DNA from: Candidatus Methanomethylophilaceae archaeon
GTDB lineage: Archaea > Thermoplasmatota > Thermoplasmata > Methanomassiliicoccales > Methanomethylophilaceae
Assembly: GCA_017475875.1 (NCBI GenBank)
Contig: JAFVET010000159.1
Span: 1 to 5,887, forward strand
Direction of reading: 5' to 3'
Length of the DNA: 5,887 nucleotides
Below, in pieces: positions 1 through 4,889 of this stretch (position 1 is the first letter of the stretch; each line of letters starts with the position of its first letter). Below the pieces are notes generated by a model. The model was not told the DNA's origin and did not search any database. It saw only the letters and a list, made by a program, of their open reading frames with translations. A program made the position numbers and the translations under genes.

Positions 1-1
1 G

Positions 2-466
2 CAGGAGTTCGTCCACCTCGGGGGATGCGGATCCGGATGCGGACCGAACGTCGACATCTCAGGGACCGAAGCAAAAGCCGACGGTCTCGTGGCGGTGGCC
101 ACCTCCGACGGGGTGACAGTCGATTCCGGTTTCGGCAACGCACCCGTGTTCCGCATATATTCCGCGGACGGCGACGGCTGCAGGCTCGTGAGGGAGTCCA
201 AGGTGGACACGTCCCCCGAGGTGGCCGGCGACAGCCACCGCAGACACATCGAAGCGGTGGTCAAAGCCATAGAAGGGTGCGGCACGGTAATCGTCAGGGA
301 GATCGGCCCCCTGCCCAAGAAGGTCCTGTCCAACCTGGGCGTCGAGGTGGTCGTCGCCGAAGGCGGGGTCGAGGAAGCGGTCGTCAAAGCGCTTCGCCGC
401 AGACGATCGCTCCGACGCGGTTTCCCGTCGGTCCCTCCTTTATCCTTTTATACCGCGCCCATATAG
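2..466 (+). CDS. NifX/NifB-type cofactor-binding domain protein, 5' partial
   Basis: The reading frame is open from the left edge, so the start lies outside the window; 154 residues are visible. A domain of the dinitrogenase iron-molybdenum cofactor biosynthesis family (NifX and NifB C-terminus, PF02579-like) begins at about base 83. It shows the strand LVAVATSDGVTV, then a GFGNAPVFRIY segment, a conserved His region (GDSHRRHIEAVVKAIEGC), IVREIGPLPKKVL, and GVEVVVAEGGVEEAVVKAL. The family binds or carries metal-sulfur clusters; the actual cargo here is unknown. Just before the domain is a Gly/Cys-rich CGSGCG stretch with Cys codons at 26-28 and 38-40, which could belong to an upstream metal-binding domain. 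A GTG at 89 is a poor start: it has no ribosome binding site and lies inside the first strand of the domain. The tail after the domain is Arg-rich and unconserved-looking, and the alaS TATA box lies inside it. The stop is TAG, unlike the TGA of the other complete genes here. Family assignment is fairly secure; the specific function is not known. Confidence 0.72.
   Translation, partial: QEFVHLGGCGSGCGPNVDISGTEAKADGLVAVATSDGVTVDSGFGNAPVFRIYSADGDGCRLVRESKVDTSPEVAGDSHRRHIEAVVKAIEGCGTVIVREIGPLPKKVLSNLGVEVVVAEGGVEEAVVKALRRRRSLRRGFPSVPPLSFYTAPI
446..452 (+). promoter_or_regulatory. TATA box for alaS
   Basis: The sequence TTTTATA is preceded by a pyrimidine-rich stretch and stands out in GC-rich DNA. 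A start of transcription about 25 bases downstream would fall near 473-478, giving a short leader that still includes the ribosome binding site. It lies within the 3' end of the preceding coding region, so alaS may be transcribed both from its own promoter and by read-through. This is a match to the archaeal consensus only. Confidence 0.5.
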
Positions 467-478
467 ACCGACCCCATA

Positions 479-485
479 GAAGGTG
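479..485 (+). promoter_or_regulatory. Ribosome binding site deciding the alaS start
   Basis: GAAGGTG matches the Shine-Dalgarno core (GGAGGTG) and ends 8 bases before the ATG at 494. The in-frame GTG at 485 overlaps this site and has no site of its own, so ATG 494 is the better start. Confidence 0.6.
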
Positions 486-493
486 TGCACAGA

Positions 494-2269
494 ATGGACG
501 CACAAGAGATGAGAGAGAAGTATGTAGATTATTTCAAGGCCCGCGGACACAGCTACATAAGCTCGGCCTCGCTCATACCTGAGAACGATCCCACTGTGCT
601 GTTCACCACCGCCGGAATGCACCCCCTGGTCCCCTACCTGCTTGGAGAGAGGCACCCCGCCGGCACCAGATTGGTGGACTTCCAGAAATGCGTCAGGACC
701 GGCGACATCGACGAGGTCGGAGACGCCAGCCACCTCACCTTCTTCGAGATGCTCGGCAACTGGTCCCTCGGCGACTACTTCAAGAAGGAATCCATCGGAT
801 ACAGCTACGTCTTCCTCACCGAGGTCCTCGGCATGGATCCCAACAGCCTCGCCGTGACCGCCTTCGAGGGCGAGGGCGACATCCCCCGCGACGACGAGAC
901 CGCCTCCATATGGAAATCGCACGGACTCCGCGACGACCAGATCTTCTTCTACGGCAAGGAGGACAACTGGTGGGGACCCGCCGGACAGACCGGTCCCTGC
1001 GGTCCCGACACCGAGATATTCTACGACGACGGGAGGCCCAAGTGCGGCCCGAAGTGCGGACCCTCCTGCCACTGCGGCAAATACACCGAGATCTGGAACA
1101 ACGTCTTCATGCAGTACTTCAAGGACGCCGAGGGGAAGTTCACGCCCCTCAAGCAGAAGAACGTCGACACCGGGATGGGTCTCGAGAGGATACTCCGCAT
1201 CCTGAACGGGAAGGAGACCGTCTACGACACGCCCCTCTTCGCCGGGATCATCGGTCAGATCGAATCCCTCTCCGGGAAGAAGTACGGGGAGGACCCCGAG
1301 GTCACCCGCGCGTTCAGGATCGTCGCCGACCACCTGAGGGCCGCGACGTTCATCCTCGGGGACGGCGTCGTCCCGGCGAAGGTCGGACAGGGATACATCC
1401 TGAGGAGGCTCATCAGGCGTGCGAGCAGATACATGTCGAAACTCGGGATCGAGGACGTCTGCATGAAATCGGTGGCGGAGATCGTCGTGAAGGAGTATTC
1501 CAAGGCGTACCCCGAGCTGAAGGCTAACGAGAACTTCATCTACGAGAACATCACCGCCGAGGAGGAGAAGTTCCGCAAGACCCTGACCAAGGGACTGCGC
1601 AGGTTCAACGAGATGCTCGCCGAGAACGCTGGTAAGGAAGTACTGAACGGCGAGGCGGTCTTCAGACTCTACGACACCTTCGGATTCCCGGTCGAACTCA
1701 CCCAGGAGCTGGCCGCGGAGCAGGGTATGAAGGTGGACCTCGAGGATTTCGAGAACCGCTTCAAGACCCACCAGGAGGCGTCCCGCGGGGACGGCGGAAC
1801 GTTCAAGGGCGGACTCGCCGACCATTCCGAGGAGACCACGAAGCTCCACACTGCGACCCACCTGCTCAACGCGGCGCTCAGGAAGTTCGTCAGCCCCGAC
1901 ATCCAGCAGAAGGGTTCCAACATCACCGCCGAAAGGCTCAGATTCGACTTCAACCTCGACCGCAAGTGCACCCCCGAGGAGCTCGCCGCTGTGGAAAAAT
2001 ACGTCAACGACGCCATCAAGGCCGGTATCGACGTCGTCTGCGAGGAGATGCCCTACGAGGAGGCCAAGGCCAGGGGCGCGATCGGTGTGTTCACCAACAA
2101 GTACGGCGAGATGGTGAAGGTCTACACGATCGGAGACGTCTCCTGCGAGATCTGCGGAGGTCCCCACGTGAAGAACACTGCGGAACTCCAGGGATTCAAG
2201 ATAAAGAAGGAAGAGAGCTCGGCGGCCGGAATCAGAAGGATCAAGGCCGTCGTCGGCAAATTCGACTGA
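494..2269 (+). CDS. alaS: Short alanyl-tRNA synthetase, bacterial-type
   Basis: This class II synthetase attaches alanine to tRNA-Ala in the cytoplasm (EC 6.1.1.7). With ATG 494 it has 591 residues, against roughly 850-900 for usual full-length AlaRS. The catalytic core has the N-terminal motif 1 region (ARGHSYISSASLIPENDPT), motif 2 around residues 83-90 (FFEMLGNW) and motif 3 at 227-232 (GMGLER). Cysteines 184, 188, 192 and 194 form a zinc-knuckle-like cluster in an insertion. A C-terminal editing-type domain is present: HTATH (His452, His456) and Cys554-GGP-His558, the HxxxH plus CxxxH metal-site pattern of AlaRS and AlaX that clears mischarged Ser/Gly-tRNA. The protein ends directly after this domain, so the DHHA1/C-Ala oligomerisation part is missing. 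The N-terminus resembles bacterial AlaRS and lacks the N-terminal extension and CPxC-type cysteine motif I associate with archaeal AlaRS, suggesting transfer from bacteria. It may be the sole enzyme or a second copy; the window cannot tell. The 3' end overlaps the convergent regulator gene by 29 bases. Confidence 0.93.
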   Translation: MDAQEMREKYVDYFKARGHSYISSASLIPENDPTVLFTTAGMHPLVPYLLGERHPAGTRLVDFQKCVRTGDIDEVGDASHLTFFEMLGNWSLGDYFKKESIGYSYVFLTEVLGMDPNSLAVTAFEGEGDIPRDDETASIWKSHGLRDDQIFFYGKEDNWWGPAGQTGPCGPDTEIFYDDGRPKCGPKCGPSCHCGKYTEIWNNVFMQYFKDAEGKFTPLKQKNVDTGMGLERILRILNGKETVYDTPLFAGIIGQIESLSGKKYGEDPEVTRAFRIVADHLRAATFILGDGVVPAKVGQGYILRRLIRRASRYMSKLGIEDVCMKSVAEIVVKEYSKAYPELKANENFIYENITAEEEKFRKTLTKGLRRFNEMLAENAGKEVLNGEAVFRLYDTFGFPVELTQELAAEQGMKVDLEDFENRFKTHQEASRGDGGTFKGGLADHSEETTKLHTATHLLNAALRKFVSPDIQQKGSNITAERLRFDFNLDRKCTPEELAAVEKYVNDAIKAGIDVVCEEMPYEEAKARGAIGVFTNKYGEMVKVYTIGDVSCEICGGPHVKNTAELQGFKIKKEESSAAGIRRIKAVVGKFD

Positions 2270-2672
2270 AACCTTTCAAAAGCCGTCGGCTACCGCTGAT
2301 GTCGAGCGGTTGGTCATCGTCCGGGTAGTCGGCGGCGAGCGTATCCATTATCATATCTATCGAGGCCACGACGTCCTTTCCCCTGTGAGTCAGCGACACC
2401 ACCTTACGGTTTCTACCGCCGACATCCTCGATCCGTATCAGATGCATGTCCTGCATTAGCAGCAACTTGTCGTTCATCTTCGGGTTGTGCGATATGTCTT
2501 TGTAGATCTCCGTCTTGTACGAGGGTCCGAATTTGTCGAGATAGATCAGGATAGACATGATGTGCGGGATCTCGAACACCTTCACCAAGGGTTCTCTGAT
2601 GAAATCCTTGTCGGTCGGGTACGGCTCCATTCCGCGCCACAGCCCGTCATCCCGTCCTATCTCCGCACACAT
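2241..2672 (-). CDS. Winged-helix DNA-binding transcriptional regulator
   Basis: This small protein of 143 residues (from the ATG at 2672) has a winged-helix layout. A helix at about 29-48 (LVKVFEIPHIMSILIYLDKF) leads into GPSYKTEIYKDIS, a likely HTH entry helix, then a recognition helix around NPKMNDKLLLMQDMHLI (63-79). A basic beta-wing follows at about 82-97 (EDVGGRNRKVVSLTHRG) and a final helix KDVVASIDMIMDTL. This resembles small archaeal MarR/ArsR-like regulators. No ligand or metal-binding cysteine motif is evident, so the signal is unknown. Start choice: a GTG at 2678 lengthens it by two residues and an ATG at 2630 shortens it by 14. I prefer 2672 because a TATA box sits about 29 bases upstream and no Shine-Dalgarno is seen, which fits a leaderless message. 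The last residues (basic SRRLLKGFSRICRRRP) are encoded antisense to, or just beyond, the 3' end of alaS. Targets are not known; the AlaRS gene, the tRNA-Ala gene and the aro operon are nearby candidates. Confidence 0.72.
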   Translation of the reverse strand: MCAEIGRDDGLWRGMEPYPTDKDFIREPLVKVFEIPHIMSILIYLDKFGPSYKTEIYKDISHNPKMNDKLLLMQDMHLIRIEDVGGRNRKVVSLTHRGKDVVASIDMIMDTLAADYPDDDQPLDISGSRRLLKGFSRICRRRP

Positions 2673-2694
2673 GGCCACTGGGATTTCGGTAACG

Positions 2695-2708
2695 ATATAT
2701 TAAATATA
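2695..2708 (-). promoter_or_regulatory. TATA box of the winged-helix regulator gene
   Basis: On the minus strand this reads TATATTTAATATAT, a strong TATA-like element. Its centre near 2701 would set transcription to start at about 2672-2676, at the proposed ATG, so the message would be leaderless. The surroundings are very AT-rich, so the exact box is uncertain. Confidence 0.5.
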
Positions 2709-2723
2709 GTTTTGAAATAGAAA

Positions 2724-2735
2724 ATATTTAAATAT
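2724..2735. repeat. Perfect 12-base palindrome upstream of the regulator gene
   Basis: ATATTTAAATAT is perfectly self-complementary and lies about 20 bases upstream of the proposed regulator TATA box. It could be a dimer-binding operator, for instance for autoregulation, or a second TATA element. It lies in a tract of A and T, where such palindromes arise easily by chance. Confidence 0.3.
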
Positions 2736-2847
2736 ATATTATTTGAAAAACATATAGCCAGCATTGCGAAGCGTAGATATATGCGATAACCTGAACACTG
2801 CCTGGAAAGGAAGTGCGCTAATGGTAGAAAAACAAAATGGAATTCTC

Positions 2848-2863
2848 GAAAAATAATCAAAAG
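2848..2863 (-). terminator. Oligo-T terminator after tRNA-Ala
   Basis: On the minus strand, directly after the encoded CCA, the sequence reads CTTTTGATTATTTTTC, with runs of four and five T. Archaeal RNA polymerase commonly terminates at such T-tracts without a hairpin, so this probably ends the tRNA transcript before the regulator promoter. Confidence 0.5.
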
Positions 2864-2939
2864 TGGTGGACTGGGCGCGATTTGAACGCGCGACTTCTTG
2901 CTTGCAAAGCAAGCGATCTTCCAGCTGATCTACCAGCCC
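2864..2939 (-). tRNA. tRNA-Ala (anticodon UGC), CCA encoded
   Basis: The 76 bases fold into a standard cloverleaf. The acceptor stem pairs GGGCTGG with CCAGTCC and holds the G3:U70 wobble pair, the main identity element for AlaRS. The D arm is GATC-AGCTGGAA-GATC. The anticodon stem is CTTGC/GCAAG with loop TTTGCAA, so the anticodon is UGC at 2904-2906. The variable loop is AAGTC, the T arm is GCGCG/CGCGC with loop TTCAAAT, the discriminator base is A, and CCA is encoded at 2864-2866. No intron is present. It reads codons GCA, and probably GCG/GCU depending on wobble modification. It lies on the strand opposite alaS, with the regulator gene between them. Confidence 0.97.
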
Positions 2940-2951
2940 GTAAAACGGGCT
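2935..2951. repeat. 7-base inverted repeat spanning the tRNA-Ala 5' end
   Basis: AGCCCGT and ACGGGCT form a perfect 7-base stem around a 3-base AAA spacer. One arm covers the 5' acceptor strand of the tRNA and the other lies in the upstream flank. If the primary transcript included the outer arm, it could pair with the acceptor strand. The TATA box position suggests a shorter leader, so it may instead act only as DNA or be chance. Confidence 0.4.
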
Positions 2952-2963
2952 AATTTGCAAATG

Positions 2964-2972
2964 TAATATATA
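2964..2972 (-). promoter_or_regulatory. TATA box of the tRNA-Ala gene
   Basis: The minus strand reads TATATATTA, centred about 29 bases upstream of the mature tRNA 5' end, which fits a transcript starting a few bases before the tRNA. The element is nearly symmetric, so it could also drive plus-strand transcription towards the aro genes, starting near 2995. Confidence 0.6.
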
Positions 2973-3016
2973 CCTTTCGCATACCCGAACAACCGAGTGC
3001 CACACGTTGAAATCTG

Positions 3017-3031
3017 ATTCATACGATGAAT
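3017..3031. promoter_or_regulatory. Candidate operator upstream of the aro operon
   Basis: ATTCAT-ACG-ATGAAT is a perfect inverted repeat with 6-base arms. It sits between two direct copies of TTGAAAT (3007-3013 and 3031-3037), the second of which overlaps a TATA-like TTGAAATAAG. This arrangement would suit a dimeric regulator controlling the aro genes, but no binding protein can be named. Confidence 0.35.
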
Positions 3032-3052
3032 TGAAATAAGGGTTGCGTGTTG

Positions 3053-3071
3053 CATGCTAACAAGTAGCATG
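3053..3071 (+). promoter_or_regulatory. Hairpin touching the aro ribosome binding site
   Basis: CATGCTA and TAGCATG form a perfect 7-base stem around the loop ACAAG. The last base of the right arm is the first G of the GGTG ribosome binding site. If the leader RNA includes both arms it could modulate initiation; otherwise it may be a DNA operator near the transcription start. Confidence 0.4.
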
Positions 3072-3074
3072 GTG
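3071..3074 (+). promoter_or_regulatory. Ribosome binding site of ADH synthase gene
   Basis: GGTG (within GGTGAT) lies 5 bases before the ATG at 3080 and supports that start. Confidence 0.5.
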
Positions 3075-3079
3075 ATAGA

Positions 3080-3871
3080 ATGTTCGGTAAGAGCATCAGA
3101 ATGGAACGTATAATGGACAGGAACACCGGGAACATGGTCATCGTCCCGATGGACCACGGAATCTCAGCAGGTCCGATCGAGGGACTCGTCAACATGAAGA
3201 AGACCGTCGACGACGTGGCGAACGGCGGTGCCACCGCAGTCCTCATGCACAAGGGACTCATCCGCTACAGCCACCGTACCAGCGGCCATGACATCGGTCT
3301 GATCCTCCACCTCTCCGCATCCACCGACCTGGGGGTGACCACCAACAGCAAGGTCCTCGTCTCCACGGTCAAGGAGGCGATCAAAGTGGGTGCTGACGGC
3401 GTTTCCGTGCACATCAACGTGGGCGCGGAGACAGAACCGGAGATGCTCAGCGACATCGGACTCATCGCAGAGGAATGCAACGAGTGGGGGATGCCCCTCA
3501 TCGTCATGGCCTACCCGCGCGGCCCCAAGATCACGAACTCCTACGACCCCGACGCCATCGCACACGCGGCGAGGGTTGCCACCGAACTCGGTGCGGACGT
3601 GGTCAAGTGCAGCTACACCGGCGACATCGATTCCTTCAAGGAAGTAGTCAAGGGCACACTCGCACCCGTGGTCATCGCGGGAGGTCCCAAGATAAACTCC
3701 GACGACGACCTGCTCCAGATGGTATACGATTCCATACAGGCAGGTGGCCACGGCGTCTCGATCGGCAGGAACGTGTTCCAGCACAGGGACGTCGAGAACA
3801 TGACACGCGCCATATCGGACATCGTCCTTCACGGATACACCGTGGAAGAGGCGAAGAAACACCTCCAGTGA
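3080..3871 (+). CDS. aroA': 2-amino-3,7-dideoxy-D-threo-hept-6-ulosonate (ADH) synthase
   Basis: The enzyme (EC 2.2.1.10) joins 6-deoxy-5-ketofructose 1-phosphate with L-aspartate semialdehyde to give ADH. This is the first step of the archaeal route to 3-dehydroquinate that bypasses DAHP. The 263-residue protein is a class I aldolase (DeoC/FbaB-like barrel) and aligns by eye, as I recall it, along most of Methanocaldococcus MJ0400. VPMDHGIS carries Asp25, MAYPRG carries Tyr145, and VVKCSYTGD carries the Schiff-base Lys176. Their spacings (120 and 151 residues) equal those of Asp33, Tyr153 and Lys184 that I recall for MJ0400. The phosphate-binding end is visible as VIAGGPK and [11 protein letters not shown]. 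The N-terminus is some 8 residues shorter than in MJ0400, which the ribosome binding site supports. The gene leads an operon and its stop lies 4 bases before the next start. A bacterial-type fructose-bisphosphate aldolase role is less likely given the genes that follow. Confidence 0.95.
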   Translation: MFGKSIRMERIMDRNTGNMVIVPMDHGISAGPIEGLVNMKKTVDDVANGGATAVLMHKGLIRYSHRTSGHDIGLILHLSASTDLGVTTNSKVLVSTVKEAIKVGADGVSVHINVGAETEPEMLSDIGLIAEECNEWGMPLIVMAYPRGPKITNSYDPDAIAHAARVATELGADVVKCSYTGDIDSFKEVVKGTLAPVVIAGGPKINSDDDLLQMVYDSIQAGGHGVSIGRNVFQHRDVENMTRAISDIVLHGYTVEEAKKHLQ

Positions 3872-3875
3872 TACC

Positions 3876-4889
3876 ATGGAGAAGGAGATTTGGGTCAGGG
3901 CAGACAGGCCCGCGGACAGGGAGGACCGCAAGGAGATGCTCCTGTCCGCGTTGGAATCCGGGATCTGCACGGCGATCATCCGTCCCGAGGACGGTGATTT
4001 CAAAGACCTGGGCAGGATCGACGCGCTCGTCAACGACGGCGGTCTCCTGTCAGGCGGTTACCGCATCGTGGAACTCAGGACCCCCGAGGACCAGGAGGCG
4101 GCCCTGGATCTCGCCGGAAAATGTCCCGGTGTGATCCTCGACTCGTCCGATTGGACCGTGATCCCGTTGGAGAACATGATCGCCAAGTTCCACGGCACCG
4201 GCACCAAAGTGCTCGCCTGCGCCTCCGACAAGGACCAGGCCAAACTGTACATGACCACCCTGGAGAAGGGCGTAGACGGAATCGTCGTAGACGTGGACGA
4301 CCCCAACGCCATACGTTCGTTCACGTCGGACCTCGCCTCGGGCGAGAAGGTCGAACTCACTCCGATCGAGGTCACCGACGTCCGCAACATCGAGATGGGC
4401 GACAGGGTGTGCATCGACACCGTCTCCCTCATGGTCCCCGGAGAGGGGATGCTCATCGGATCCCAGGGATCCTGCCTCGTCCTCGTCCAATCAGAGAGCG
4501 AGGACAACGGGTACGTCGCGTCGAGGCCGTTCAGGGTCAACGCCGGCGCGGTCCACGCGTACGCGATGGGCCCCGGCGGACGCACGAGGTACCTGTCCGA
4601 GTTCAAGGCGGGGGACACCGTGGCCATCGTCGACCGCGACGGTACCGTAAGGTACACGTCCATAGGCAGGTGCAAGGTGGAGAAGCGCCCCATGATCATG
4701 ATCGAGGCGACCGACGGCAGGAAGAGCTATTCCACCATACTCCAGAACGCGGAGACGGTCAAGGTCGTCACCGAGGACGGAGCCGTGTCCGCGACGAAAC
4801 TGTCCCCGGGAGACAGGGTCCTCGCCCGCCTCGAGGAGGGCGGACGCCACTTCGGAATGAAGATCGACGAGACGATAAGTGAGCTGTGA
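3876..4889 (+). CDS. aroB': 3-dehydroquinate synthase II
   Basis: The enzyme (EC 1.4.1.24) uses NAD+ for oxidative deamination and cyclisation of ADH to 3-dehydroquinate, the second step of the archaeal pathway. It is unrelated to bacterial AroB. The protein has 337 residues, slightly short of the 361 I recall for MJ1249. Family blocks are clear: IPLENMIA at 96-103, EKGVDGIVVD in the middle, VPGEGMLIGSQG at 187-198, and RPFRVNAGAVHAY at 217-229, followed by PGGRTRYLSEFKAGD. The N-terminus (KEIWVRAD) is typical of the family. No good Shine-Dalgarno precedes the ATG, and the 4-base gap after the ADH synthase stop suggests translation by reinitiation or coupling. The gene ends TGATG, with the last A of its stop serving as the first base of the next start. 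Confidence 0.95.
   Translation: MEKEIWVRADRPADREDRKEMLLSALESGICTAIIRPEDGDFKDLGRIDALVNDGGLLSGGYRIVELRTPEDQEAALDLAGKCPGVILDSSDWTVIPLENMIAKFHGTGTKVLACASDKDQAKLYMTTLEKGVDGIVVDVDDPNAIRSFTSDLASGEKVELTPIEVTDVRNIEMGDRVCIDTVSLMVPGEGMLIGSQGSCLVLVQSESEDNGYVASRPFRVNAGAVHAYAMGPGGRTRYLSEFKAGDTVAIVDRDGTVRYTSIGRCKVEKRPMIMIEATDGRKSYSTILQNAETVKVVTEDGAVSATKLSPGDRVLARLEEGGRHFGMKIDETISEL

Noticed and set aside
364..463. Possible frameshift in the Arg-rich tail of the NifX-like protein
   Set aside because: The domain is already complete before the tail, and the alternative frame adds no recognisable sequence.
25..582. Plus-strand Arg-rich open frame of 185 codons overlapping the NifX-like gene
   Set aside because: Out of frame with both recognised genes; its Arg/Gly-rich composition is typical of an alternative frame in GC-rich coding DNA.
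440..2167. Long minus-strand open frame of 575 codons opposite alaS
   Set aside because: It lies antisense to a clearly recognisable AlaRS; its composition is low-complexity Val/Leu/Gly/Asp-rich, as expected from the complement of GC-rich codons.
2751..2783. CATATA...TATATG inverted repeat and possible small plus-strand RNA after the TATA-like tract
   Set aside because: The arms are only 6 AT-rich bases with a 21-base gap, and there is no terminator or compact fold to support an RNA gene.
2821..2856. Eleven-codon open frame (MVEKQNGILEK) with a purine-rich GGAAAGGAAG ahead of it
   Set aside because: Too short to support; it lies in the flank and terminator region of the opposite-strand tRNA and has no recognisable relative.
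3164..4033. Minus-strand open frame of 289 codons opposite the aro genes
   Set aside because: Shadow of ADH synthase and dehydroquinate synthase II, both of which show family motifs throughout.
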